Origin: Oegoconia quadripuncta
Taxonomy: Eukaryota; Arthropoda; Insecta; Lepidoptera; Autostichidae
DNA: 64,000 nucleotides
Assembly: GCA_949316235.1 (NCBI GenBank)
Contig: OX438741.1
Location: forward strand, 41,244,067 to 41,308,066
Reading direction: 5' to 3'
The position numbers and the translations under genes are program-made. The notes beneath the pieces were generated by a model. The model was not told the DNA's origin. It worked only from the letters and a program-made list of their open reading frames with translations, and did no database searches. Below are positions 54,101-59,191 of the stretch, piece by piece (position 1 is the first letter of the stretch; each line of letters starts with the position of its first letter).

Positions 54101-55550
54101 ACACCAATTTGAATTTGTGATTTCAACCCCTACCACTATCGCAACCCGTAAGGGGGTTAGCTTCAAAATAAATGTCATTTTCGCAATCAACGTCCCAAAA
54201 AACCTAAATAACGACACCAATATAGACTTTTTTGGTATCATCCCCCACCCCTATCTCACCCCTAGAGGGTTGGCTTACAATAAATGTCATTTTCATAATC
54301 AACATCCCAAAAAACCTAAATAACGACACCAATATCGATTTTATGGTTTCAACCCCCATTTCACACCCCAGGGGGCTGTTTTTCGAAAAATCTCAACTGA
54401 CCCTTACCTCATTCTCTAACCCCAAGGGGTTAGCTTCAAAACAAATGGCATTTTCGTAATCAACGTCCCAAAAAACCTAAATAATGACACCAATATTGAC
54501 TTTTTGGTATCAACCCCCACCCCTATCTCAACCCTAGAGGGTTAACTTCAAATAAATGTCATTTTCATAATCAACATCCCATAAAACCTAAATAACGACA
54601 CCAATATCGATTTTATGGTTTTAACCCCCATTTCACAACCCAGGGGGTTGTTTTTCGAAAAATCTCAAAACACGTATTAGCTTATTTGTTCCTAGGAGTA
54701 CTCTTGCGAAGTTTCGAGTCGAAAATAGTCGAAATGTCCAAGTTATACTGTTTCTTCATACAAACTTCCCACCCCTGTTTCACCCCCTTAAAGGGTGAAT
54801 TTTGAAAAATCCTTTCTTAGTGCTCCCCTAGACCTCCTAAGGAACCTACTTGCCAAATTTGGAAACTCTAGACCCAGCGGTTTGGCCTGTGCGTTGATAT
54901 GTCAGTCAGTCAGTCAGTCAGTCAGTCAGTTTCTTCCTTTATATATTTAGATTAGTTTCTTAGCTTCTCGAGAGCAGGTTAGAATGATTTTTTTGATACA
55001 TTCTGTATTTAAAAAAGAAATTTTCATTTATTCAACACAACACATTCAAATCAACACGTTTACTTGAGACCGGTCACAAGAATGTTCTCAATCTTGAGAA
55101 TGGTTTATTAATGCGGGCCTGAGACTCAGTTTTGTAGGTCATCTTATCTAAATCTGACGTCAAGCAGCAATGTTAATAGCATTGTTGTGTTCCGGTTGTC
55201 AAGTCAGTCCCCCAAATGTGTTGGGGTTTCCGGGTCAGTACGCTTCCACCTTCGACTTCATCTTCACTTAACATCAGGTGTGATTGAGGTCAAGTACCAA
55301 CCCGTTATGAATAAAAAAAAATAGACGGAATAAACCCTCTTTAATGTTTGGTTTATCTCTGACCACCCCATTTGGGTTAAAGGTTGTGACTTTATGTATG
55401 TATTTTTCCTATGCAGATAAAATATCGCTGGACTCGAAGGAGGTGGAGGAGGCGGATGTTCTGGTTTGCGGCGCGTGCGGGTTCGAGTCCTCGTCGCGGT
55501 TCACCTTCCGCCGGCACATAGAGACGGAGCACGGCGCTAGCACGAGCTGA
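29948..55550 (+). CDS. C2H2 zinc-finger protein, 322 residues, 10 coding exons
   Basis: Coding exons: 29948-30017, 32573-32619, 37050-37165, 38195-38310, 39851-39945, 42378-42436, 47653-47827, 48535-48645, 50297-50342, 55417-55550. All introns are GT-AG and all phases match, giving 969 nt with the stop. Start: MSEEDSITVDTSNAQ. Residues 78-130 are acidic (CSDDEESYQL, DTEGGDTDGDTT), 181-187 a basic nuclear-signal-like KRGRKRR, and three C2H2 fingers follow: C209 C212 H225 H230, C251 C254 H267 H272, C296 C299 H312 H317, each C-x2-C-x12-H-x4-H. Fingers 1 and 2 are split by introns. An acidic N-terminus plus fingers suggests a DNA-binding transcription regulator. I do not recognise the orthologue. 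ATG is preceded by an acceptor at 29935, so at least one 5' UTR exon lies upstream. Introns are crowded with transposons, yet all exons are intact. Confidence 0.82.
30410..30823 (+). mobile_element. Mariner-type MITE, copy 2
   Basis: Starts TTAGGTCCTTACCTATGAAA and ends TTTCATAGGTAAAGACCCAA. In intron 1 of the zinc-finger gene. Confidence 0.8.
31153..31441 (+). mobile_element. SINE family A head, first duplicate
   Basis: ACCGCCTCCGTGGCTCAATG (A-box side) and GGTTTGATCCCCAG (B box), then GGGGTACATG. Interrupted at 31244 by the 187-bp inverted-repeat element. The rest of the SINE is missing because the duplication boundary falls here. Confidence 0.75.
31244..31430. mobile_element. 187-bp MITE with 50-bp inverted ends
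   Basis: Ends TGTGGTATGTGACGCACCTC and GAGATGCGTCACATACTAC are inverse copies, continuing to TATATAAGCAATTGC / GCAATTGCTTATATA for about 50 bp each. ACTCG flanks both sides (31239-31243, 31431-31435), a 4-5 bp duplication inside SINE A. Duplicated again at 31855-32041. Confidence 0.85.
31855..32041. mobile_element. 187-bp MITE, second duplicate
   Basis: Identical to 31244-31430 through the 611-bp duplication. Confidence 0.85.
32145..32382 (+). mobile_element. SINE family B, full-length, nested in SINE A
   Basis: tRNA-like head GATTGGTGTAGTGGATAGTG and GCGGGTTCGAATCCCGCG, then AAATGTTTGTATGATGAATA, TATCCGTTGTCTAGTATCC and the tail GGTGTAAGTGTCCGAAATAT. ATTGTT lies on both sides as target duplication. 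Confidence 0.85.
32573..32619 (+). CDS. Zinc-finger gene, coding exon 2
   Basis: Acceptor tattactttcag and donor AAA^gtgagt. Encodes GQLKIVEVTPFDKTCK after completing the split Gly codon. Confidence 0.8.
32862..33010 (-). mobile_element. LINE 3' end fragment with (TTTA)n
   Basis: (ATTT)n at 32862-32882, then TTTATTGTACACTAATCATA and AGAGATTTCTTCCAGCAAGA; on the minus strand a LINE 3' UTR ending in a simple repeat. Confidence 0.5.
33181..34105. mobile_element. Non-autonomous DNA transposon with about 215-bp inverted ends
   Basis: Left end CAGGGTGTAATCGTTAAGTG and right end CACTTAACGATTACACCCTG are inverse copies. Similarity continues through CAAAATTTTGTACCTATTCA and CAAAGCAGATGTT for about 215 bp per arm, around a spacer of about 500 bp. 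TATA flanks both sides. No transposase is visible. TA-type target and CAGGGTG end suit a Tc1/mariner relative. Confidence 0.85.
34497..34850. mobile_element. Two opposed LINE 3' ends
   Basis: 34497-34590 reads on the minus strand as AGGCGGTCTTATC-type LINE tail ending TTGTATTGTATTGT. 34655-34840 is a plus-strand tail with GGAAGAGATCGCTTTTAGTG, AATAAAGAATATTTTG and (GTTT)n. The related plus-strand tail is complete at 36200-36412. Confidence 0.5.
34970..35204 (+). mobile_element. SINE family A, 3'-truncated
   Basis: ACCGCCTCCGTGGCTCAATG, B box GGTTCGATCTC, then GCCTGGCTAGCTACCACCAT to AGCCAGTCCCCCCAAATA. It abuts an inverted partial copy at 35206. Confidence 0.8.
35206..35352 (-). mobile_element. 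SINE family A, inverted head part
   Basis: Reverse complement of the family head: GGGGATCGAACCCGCGACCT and CGCCACAGAGGCGGTT. Head-to-tail opposition with the copy on its left forms an inverted pair. Confidence 0.8.
35405..35735 (+). mobile_element. SINE family D (tRNA-headed)
   Basis: Head with GGTGCCTCAGTGGAGGAG and B box GGTTCGACCCC. The body AACATCGTGAGGAAACCTAC and CGCATTGGGCCAGCGTGACG is a core widespread in arthropods. It ends GTGGGATGTTTACGGACTGA and (TGA)n. Confidence 0.75.
36130..36165. repeat. (AT)n microsatellite
   Basis: Run of AT dinucleotides in intron 2 of the zinc-finger gene. Confidence 0.9.
36200..36412 (+). mobile_element. LINE 3' UTR fragment (GGAAGAGATCGC type)
   Basis: GTCTGGAAGAGATCGCTTTT, AGTGATAAGACCGCC, then CAATAAAGAGTATTTG and (TATTG)n. 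The same sequence lies at 38800-39030. Confidence 0.6.
36553..36969 (+). mobile_element. Mariner-type MITE, copy 3
   Basis: Starts TTAGGTCATTCATTACCTAT and ends TTTCATAGGTAAAGACCCAA. Confidence 0.8.
37050..37165 (+). CDS. Zinc-finger gene, coding exon 3
   Basis: Acceptor cacttcacag and donor CAG^gtaagt. Encodes EPTSILPDMSDHGDKYN ... LDLLNLTLV. Confidence 0.8.
37190..37485 (+). mobile_element. SINE family C carrying a SINE A fragment
   Basis: Head TGTTTGGTGTAGTGGTTACA, the GAGTTATGGATGTTTTCATT body, then at 37301-37382 a reverse SINE A 3' end (ACTTGACCTCAATC), then the family C tail ACTAGATGGTGCTGTGTGTA. Head has a deletion across the B box. Confidence 0.7.
37496..38190 (-). mobile_element. 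LINE 3' end (family with TTTGAT tail)
   Basis: On the minus strand 38185-37940 reads RLRKVSNSFKGLCIRFFNKV then PVDIQYLPFNKFKDTIKQK and KAYYKISDYLEQSWT with stop, the RT protein's C-terminus. It is followed by a 3' UTR with CTTGTTCTTCTCAGGGC and a tail at 37496. Related copies: 42460, 44035, 50486, 56310. Confidence 0.7.
38195..38310 (+). CDS. Zinc-finger gene, coding exon 4 (acidic)
   Basis: Acceptor ccttgaccag and donor ACG^gtgagt. Encodes CSDDEESYQLVASGDTEGG ... VLQSSDGDD. Confidence 0.8.
38555..39102. mobile_element. Element bounded by inverted palindromes around a LINE tail
   Basis: 38611-38657 and 39031-39102 are inverse relatives (AATCTTAAGAGGGTTTATC...CGGGATAAACCCTCTT). The right one is itself a perfect 27-bp-arm palindrome (39031-39057 / 39076-39102). 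Between them lies the LINE 3' UTR 38800-39030. Confidence 0.55.
39280..39465. repeat. Dispersed repeat shared with 10515-10790
   Basis: GGCTTTTTGGCGGGAACTCA...GTGGTGTTGCATTTTT...GAAGCCGCCAAAATG. Confidence 0.5.
39544..39817 (+). mobile_element. SINE family A with internal deletion
   Basis: Head and B box (GGTTCGATCCCCAGCGGGGT), then a jump to GATCCGCCAAGCAGCAATGT, then the 3' end and an A-run. Confidence 0.8.
39851..39945 (+). CDS. Zinc-finger gene, coding exon 5
   Basis: Acceptor cttatccgcag and donor AAG^gtgatt. Encodes QESQEYVMMDGEPGSLVFLQ and QPSQNETRPQK. Confidence 0.8.
40010..40190 (-). mobile_element. SINE A and LINE 3' fragments
   Basis: 40020-40090 matches the 3' end of SINE A. 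40095-40190 has TTTGACCACAATCGCACCTG and GAAAGTGACGATGTGG, the reverse of the LINE tail at 9425-9500. Confidence 0.5.
40432..40801 (+). mobile_element. Mariner-type MITE, copy 4 (internal deletions)
   Basis: TTAGGTCCTTACCTATGAAA at left, AATTTCATAGGTAAAGACTC at right. Shorter than the other copies. Confidence 0.75.
40836..41559. repeat. About 700-bp composite, copy 1 of a direct dispersed duplication
   Basis: Reverse SINE C (40845-41113), a piece of MITE family 3 (to about 41355), SINE B tail (41377-41487) and SINE A head (41488-41559). The same pieces in the same order recur at 44965-45672, near-identical. Confidence 0.85.
42003..42150 (+). mobile_element. SINE family C, head missing
   Basis: CCGGGTTATGGATGTTTTTC, CATCTGGTGTCCATAGGC, TAGATGGCGCTGTGTGTT. 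Confidence 0.65.
42378..42436 (+). CDS. Zinc-finger gene, coding exon 6
   Basis: Acceptor tgtgttacag and donor GAA^gtaagt. Encodes KAAPTPAEILERAKALQKA. Confidence 0.8.
42460..42720 (-). mobile_element. LINE 3' end with a nested short repeat
   Basis: Tail AAATCAAAATCAAAAATG at left and GAACGAGCAAGAAACGCC later; 42548-42605 is the AGGGCGGCAAACGAGCATGC repeat in reverse. Confidence 0.55.
42882..43213 (-). mobile_element. SINE family A, full-length
   Basis: Best reverse copy: T-run, ACTTGACCTCAATCACACCT, GCCAGGCGGACATTTAAAAT, GGGGATCGAACCCGCGACCT and TTGAGCCACGGAGGCGGTTA. About 330 bp. Confidence 0.85.
43407..43700. mobile_element. MITE family 3, 3'-truncated
   Basis: AGTTTTTTTACCGTAAGGAA, AGCCTATTCCACATAATTAC, AATCCCGCCAGTCGTATATC, then a long A-run. 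Confidence 0.6.
43688..44030 (-). mobile_element. Jockey-like LINE C-terminal fragment
   Basis: CTGGATACGCATTTGACCAC and CACCTGATGGGAAGTGACGA match, in reverse, the RT end at 9372-9512. The reverse strand is broken by frameshifts. Confidence 0.55.
44035..44710 (+). mobile_element. LINE 3' end (TTTGAT tail), interrupted by SINE B
   Basis: Plus-strand frame from about 44070: NSFKELCIGTLF..., then NKVPVDIQNLPFNKFKDTIK and KAYYKISDYLDDKHSWT with stop. SINE B is inserted at 44288-44516. The tail is AGCATTTTTTGATTTTGATT. Confidence 0.7.
44288..44516 (+). mobile_element. SINE family B, full-length
   Basis: TTGGTGTAGTGGATAGTGAC, GCGGGTTCGAATCCCGCGAC, GTGTAAGTGTCCGAAATATT. Confidence 0.8.
44965..45672. 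repeat. About 700-bp composite, copy 2 of the dispersed duplication
   Basis: Near-identical to 40836-41559 over SINE C, MITE 3 piece, SINE B tail and SINE A head. Only this copy continues into the rest of SINE A. Confidence 0.85.
45607..46195 (+). mobile_element. SINE family A split by a family 1 MITE
   Basis: Head from GCCTCCGTAGCTCAATGTAA to GTGGTAGGACATTTTAA, then the MITE (45722-46063), then TTAATGTCCGCCTGGCTAGC and the remaining body. Confidence 0.8.
45722..46063 (+). mobile_element. MITE family 1, copy inserted in SINE A
   Basis: GGCCCGTATTAATAAACCAA ... GGTTTATTAATACGGGCC. Flanking TTAA on both sides within the SINE shows the insertion site (TA with symmetrical neighbours, or TTAA). 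Confidence 0.85.
46200..47652. other. Intron 6 sequence with a LINE-like tail
   Basis: AT-rich. GTGCCAGTTTATGCAATAAA then (TATC)n at about 46940-46975 looks like a LINE tail. 47300-47550 has several ATCGTAAT/ATACGATG-type short inverse motifs with no clear element. Confidence 0.4.
47653..47827 (+). CDS. Zinc-finger gene, coding exon 7 (nuclear signal, finger 1 start)
   Basis: Acceptor cactatttcag and donor AAG^gttagt. Encodes LGKRGRKRRSDLPSP and YSCKLCNFKCNAVKELTAHK; the last His of finger 1 is in the next exon. Confidence 0.85.
48016..48294 (-). mobile_element. SINE family A, head truncated
   Basis: ACTTGACCTCAATCACACCT to GTACCCCGCTGGGGATCGA, then directly (CA)n at 48296-48317. Confidence 0.75.
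48535..48645 (+). CDS. Zinc-finger gene, coding exon 8 (very GC-rich)
   Basis: Acceptor gctgttgcag and donor CAG^gtgagg. Begins RSEHLGGGGG, completing finger 1, runs through a Gly/Arg/Pro linker, and starts finger 2 with LQCARCPYRGATQHQ. Nearly all third positions are G or C in an AT-rich intron setting. Confidence 0.8.
48650..49885. other. Intron 8 sequence, no supported feature
   Basis: AT-rich. 49560-49810 contains three diverged copies of a (GA)TCTGATGATG...GG(T/A)GGATGGTGGAACT segment about 100-120 bp apart. Confidence 0.4.
49886..50215 (+). mobile_element. SINE family A, full-length
   Basis: GCCGTGGCTCAGTGTAAACA, GCGGGTTCGTCCCCAGCAGG, GCCTGGCTAGTTACCACCAT, TTCACTTAACATCAGGTGTG and A-run. 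Confidence 0.85.
50297..50342 (+). CDS. Zinc-finger gene, coding exon 9
   Basis: Acceptor ttttgttacag and donor CAT^gtaagt. Encodes LIKHVQEKHRNEKET, supplying both His of finger 2. Confidence 0.8.
50486..51300 (-). mobile_element. LINE 3' end with nested SINE C and a tandem 160-bp segment
   Basis: AAGTCAAAAAATGCTTTATT at left. SINE C tail at 50650-50785. 50790-51130 has two copies of ACCAGAAACCAACCACCAC...CCCCTCACACCATACT. LINE body resumes at about 51160 (AGCCTGGCATGTGCATGGGC). Confidence 0.55.
51389..51515 (-). mobile_element. Short dispersed retroelement (AGGGCGGCAAACGAGCATGC type)
   Basis: TATGAGAGGGCGGCAAACGA, GGGTCACCTGATGGAAAGCA, CACCCGCAACACCAAAAGGG. As at 7321. Confidence 0.65.
52171..52575 (-). 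pseudogene. Helitron Pif1-like helicase, C-terminal fragment
   Basis: The minus-strand frame reads VGAPVMLLRNLMSPKL, a stop (TAA at 52525-52527), then NGTRLQVKALHRKVVEATI, FPLKVCFAMTINKSQGQTL and HGQFYVACSHVSLPQSL. These are the last helicase motifs of the Rep-Hel protein (SF1, Pif1 family). The stop replaces the Cys usually before NGTR. Everything N-terminal, including the Rep HUH nuclease, is missing, so this copy is not autonomous. Confidence 0.85.
52620..53400. repeat. Helitron-internal satellite, block 1
   Basis: Several copies of a unit of about 100-250 bp with AATAAATGTCATTTTC(A/G), TAAATAACGACACCAATAT, CCCCCA(C/T)CCCTATCTCA and CACCCCAGGGGGTTGT. A second block follows at 54090-54880. 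Confidence 0.8.
53540..53790. repeat. Hexamer-based array (TATGAC TTTGAC)n
   Basis: About 250 bp of TTTGACTATGAC and variants. The minus strand is open as a Val/Ile/Lys low-complexity run. Confidence 0.9.
53795..54110. repeat. 12-bp minisatellite (TTCGACTTTGAG)n
   Basis: About 26 units of TTCGACTTTGAG and variants such as CCTTCGACTTTG. The minus strand is open in all frames as Ser/Lys/Arg-rich repeats. Confidence 0.9.
54090..54880. repeat. Helitron-internal satellite, block 2
   Basis: Repeats the order of block 1 almost unchanged (for example GGTTGGCTTACAATAAATGT at 52764 and 54267, and GAGTACTCTTGCGAAGTTTC at 53361 and 54696), implying a segmental duplication of 1.3-1.5 kb around the hexamer array. 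Confidence 0.85.
54900..54930. repeat. (GTCA)n microsatellite
   Basis: GTCAGTCAGTCAGTCAGTCA run near the 5' end of the Helitron. Confidence 0.9.
55047..55119 (+). mobile_element. MITE family 1, 3' fragment
   Basis: AATCAACACGTTTACTTGAG, CGGTCACAAGAATG, TGGTTTATTAATGCGGGCC. Confidence 0.7.
55138..55321 (+). mobile_element. SINE family A, head missing
   Basis: CATCTTATCTAAATCTGACG to TCAAGTACCAACCCGTTATG and an A-run. Confidence 0.75.
55417..55550 (+). CDS. Zinc-finger gene, last coding exon (finger 3)
   Basis: Acceptor ttcctatgcag. Encodes KISLDSKEVEEADVLVCGAC, GFESSSRFTFRRHIETEH and a short GASTS tail, with TGA at 55548-55550. The sequence right after (ATG^gtgaga) and ttttgtttcag at 56100-56110 could splice a 3' UTR intron. 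Confidence 0.85.
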
Positions 55551-56309
55551 TGGTGAGACGGGGGTCATAGCACTGCTTAGCAAGCTTTTTAAACCTACTT
55601 CAAAAAAAGAAGGTTCTCAATTAATCTTGTTTTTGTTTGAAAAAATAACGCCGGAATTGCCACATATAAGAAGTAATTTTTTTTCTTACATACATTAAGT
55701 TTTCGTAAACATATTACAAGCTTTCATTTAGTTTACAATGTTCGTAGTATGTGTCAGCTTCAAAATTTGCAAAGCATTTCTCAACCACTTGTGACCTGAA
55801 ATTTGGCATATTTATGTAAGTTCGGTGACAATACAATATTATCTGCCGCCTAAACAGCAACCGTCTAAATTTTGTGGGTTGAATTTTTGTTTATTTCGAG
55901 ATCCACATGGGCTATGTAAAGTGGAAAATTCCTACGGGAAATTGTCAATTTATATTGAAATGTTGCGTGTGTTCAATTTATATTTCGAAATCCACGTAGA
56001 CAAAGTCGCGATCAGAAAGCTAGTGGCTTTATATGAATTATTTCATTTTTGTATGTTTCTGACTGACGTGACGGTGTATAATTCATATTAATTTAAACCT
56101 TTTGTTTCAGCTAACGGCAATGGAGTCTGAACCAACTATTAAACGCCTTATAGACATAGCATTTCTATTATAAATAGCTTATAAGTTGTTTTGTGAATAT
56201 AATTTAATGTTTTCGTATATTTAACACTTGGGTTTATTTGACACCCTTCCTCAGAATTAAAGGCTTGCATGATAAAGTTATAGCGAATGGAAGAAAAAAA
56301 AAATACATT

Positions 56310-56520
56310 TTTTAAGCTATGTTTGTCCAAAAGGCAATTTTCCACTGAGAACAAGCAAGAAATACGAGGAGTTGCTTTTTTAAATACAGGTTTTTATATT
56401 AACAAAAAGGTTTTTATATTTCATGATAATTGTGAAATAGCCCTGGCATGCGAACGAGCTGGTTCCAGGGATTTCCAGGGTTGATTATCATCTAAATAGT
56501 ATGTTTTTATTTCATTTTAA
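56310..56520 (-). mobile_element. LINE 3' end fragment
   Basis: TTTTTTAAGCTATGTTTGTC, AAAAGGCAATTTTCCACTGA, GAACAAGCAAGAAATACGAG; related to 37496-38190. Confidence 0.5.
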
Positions 56521-56577
56521 AATATACATTATTATTATTTATTATTCAAATGTCTGTTTAGATATCCCGCTATCGAA

Positions 56578-56785
56578 TTCGCGTTCGAATCCCGCTAGGG
56601 CCATAAGTTTGTATGATGAATACAGACATGTGTTCCCGAGTTATGAATGTTTTTCATTTATGTATTTATTTACAAAAAAAAAATGTATTTGTGTAGTTTA
56701 TCAACCATCTGGTATCCATAATACAAGCCTAGTTGCTTAGTGTGGAACTAGATGGCGCTGTGTGTATGTGCAAAGATATTTAGTA
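56578..56785 (+). mobile_element. SINE family C, head truncated
   Basis: CGTTCGAATCCCGCTAGGGC, GTGTTCCCGAGTTATGAATG, GTGTGGAACTAGATGGCGCT. Confidence 0.7.
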
Positions 56786-57581
56786 TTTATATAGATTCAG
56801 ATATAGTCTGGACAAACTTAAATTCATATTATATAGGTGAATAGAGCTAAAATTGCCCCTCCCTAAACCAAATCCTGGATCCACGCCTGTTCTGAAACGT
56901 GATACAGATTGTAGCTTACATAGTGATGGTGGAATGTCCTTCCAAATTCTTGTATGTAAATAAACAAACTAGATTACTCTTAAAAATATTTTATTACAAT
57001 TAAGATAAATTCTAATTTATTACATCTTAATTACGCAAAAATTCATAAAAAACTTCACTCTTAAATTATTACATTCTCTGATGTATAGTACTAACTCTTG
57101 CCCCACCCTGTACAGACTAAAACCCAAACTTTTGTGGAAGCGTCACAAAACCCGAAAAATCAGATCACTATTCCTGCATCGCGCTAACGAAGTTTTCTTA
57201 AGACATTGAATATAGGCACGAGACCACTAACGCCTGTTGGACCGCGCTACAGGTAATACCATGAATTAATAAAACAGGTGACCATCACCATACCAGAAAT
57301 CGTACTTGAGGAGAACTCAAAATCCATTAAAATTTGTCACAATCACGGACCATATACAAAGAGGAGCTGTCGACAGCGACTGTGCAGTGTGATTTCAATT
57401 GCGCAATGACGTCACGATGGGCCTGGCCTATTCTACCAGTCAGTTGCTGTCACCCACAGAGGTCACAAGCTGTTCCACGCACATTCCGCTCGATACTAAT
57501 TCTTTCTTTTCACAAATCCGTATCATTAGTTCATTAAAGACGTTGCATTTCGATATGTAAAAGTTATTCAGAGAAGCACTG

Positions 57582-57978
57582 TCTTAAGAGGGCTTATTCC
57601 ATCCAGTGGCATTTCTTCAATCGAGAAACCTAAAAGCTAATTATAAATAATACCTATTGTTCTGCAGAAACGTGCTATTCATGCCATTTATAAATTAGGA
57701 CCTAGAGTGTCTCTTAGAGATAAGTTTAAGGAAATTAATATCTTAACAATGACTTCTCAATACATTCATTTTGATTTGATTTGACCTAAATAGCTTTAAT
57801 TACGGTTATTTTACGAGAATTTTAAATTATTGGTGCAAAGCGATCACTTTTTTATATCATCATGAATTCTGGAAAATAACCCCGCTTCTCGAGTACAGGT
57901 CAGAGCTACTTTTTTATTTATTCCGTATTTAAAAAAAATGGAATAAGGGCGCCACTGGATAATAAACCCTCTTAAGAG
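57582..57978. mobile_element. MITE with TTAAGAGGG ends enclosing a LINE scrap
   Basis: Left CTTAAGAGGGCTTATTCCAT, right CCACTGGATAATAAACCCTC then TTAAG: inverse copies. Between them 57650-57770 reads LQKRAIHAIYKLGPRVSLRD then KFKEINILTMTSQYI, an RT C-terminal scrap. Confidence 0.55.
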
Positions 57979-59087
57979 TCGCTCTCATCCCGCGCTATTG
58001 AGACATGTAATAATTAGGAAAAATGTATTGCGCTATAGTATATGGTCCGTGTTTCCAATCCATGTCTATGTCTCGCGACTGTGTAATATTTGTACCTGAT
58101 TGTATCATAAATTGGATATAAATACTGGATGAGTTTTTTTACCGTAAGGAAAAAATATGGCATATTAGGTCGTTACTCCACCGACAAGAGCATAGCTCTT
58201 AAATTGAAGAAGAAGAAGGTAAGTGAAATAGAAGGTATTGGCATAGTTAGTTTAATTATTTTTTTCTTCAAAACCATAAAATATAATAAAACGTTGTGGC
58301 ATTTGACGGTCGCGTATGTAGCCTGTTGCACATAATTACATCATTAAATTAATTAAAAAAACTTGCGAGAAAATATGAATTCCAATTAAAATTCGCATGA
58401 ATCCCGCCAGTCGCATATCAATCTCCGGCAGACGCGTGGGTCGATGATAGTTTGAAAAAAAAAAAAAAACTACCTATGCCAGTAACTTCTATTTCACTTA
58501 CCTAATATTTTTTCATTACGGTATATGTTTCTTTCTTCCTTTTCGGGGAATTTTAGAGAGAGTAAGGGGCATGTTAGCCCCGAAGAGTTAATAAACAGTT
58601 ATTGCATGTCGTAATACTTTGTCTGACGGACGGTGGACCAAGGCAGTCACAGAAGAGCGATAAGGCCAGTGTGGAGTCCATCAGCCCGTTGGTTCAATGG
58701 TATTGTACAGTTGTCGGGATCTCATTGGATGCGACTAACACAGGACTGTGAGAATTGGCGTAATGGAGAAGAATGTTATCTAGTGATGCAAAATTATGTA
58801 ATTTTACCGAAAACGCTGGTAAAATACGGATATTTTACGGTCATTTATATAAATTACAGTAAAATTACTGACGACTTATGACGTTTTAAATTTTACTGAA
58901 ACTTTTATGAAGTGTAAACACAATGCTGCCGTAACGTTTTTTACCGTACATTCCCAACTTTTTACCGGGGTAATTTTACCGCTTTACATCCTTAGATATA
59001 CCGCGGTCAAAAGTGAAGCGGTTCAATTGCTTTATATTCTGTAATTCATTTAACCAATCACTAACAGTAGGGGTCTTATAGCTATCA
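57979..59087. other. Region between the convergent genes
   Basis: Contains a MITE family 3 copy (58129-58525). 58790-58985 is rich in TTTTACCG/CGGTAAAA inverse motifs. The 3' UTR of BAP55 should lie at the right end; I could not find a canonical AATAAA on the minus strand close to the stop. Confidence 0.45.
58129..58525. mobile_element. MITE family 3, near full-length
   Basis: ATGAGTTTTTTTACCGTAAG at left, ACCTAATATTTTTTCATTAC then GGTA at right, interior as in 12569-13060. The (A)15 at 58455 and the TCACTTACCTAATA/TATTAGGT pairing recur in each copy. Confidence 0.65.
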
Positions 59088-59191
59088 CTATGGGCACTTC
59101 CTCTCGAGCTGACCCTTCCCTCCCTCGTCGTACTCCTGTGAAGAGATCCACATCTGCTGGAACGAACCAATCGAGGCCAGGATCGAACCGC
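59088..59191 (-). CDS. BAP55: BAP55 last exon
   Basis: Acceptor gttttgtcggcag. Reads [20 protein letters not shown] and [13 protein letters not shown], then TAG. The final ERKCP is the family's usual C-terminus. Confidence 0.92.

Larger units (their letters stand above)
51942..54951 (-). mobile_element. Helitron, complete ends, degenerate interior
   Basis: On the minus strand it starts TCTAAATATATAAAGGAAG (54951) and ends GTCGCGGGCAGCTGCTAG (51942), with a CGCGGACGAAGTCGCG hairpin just before CTAG. The flanks are A and T, the A^T insertion rule of Helitrons. It has no inverted ends or target duplication. It carries a helicase fragment at 52171-52575 and two kinds of internal arrays. About 3.0 kb. 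Confidence 0.85.

Noticed and set aside
53452..54241. Minus-strand frames of 115-224 codons (Ser/Lys/Arg and Val/Ile/Lys repeats)
   Set aside because: These come from the 6- and 12-bp arrays within the Helitron, not from a gene.
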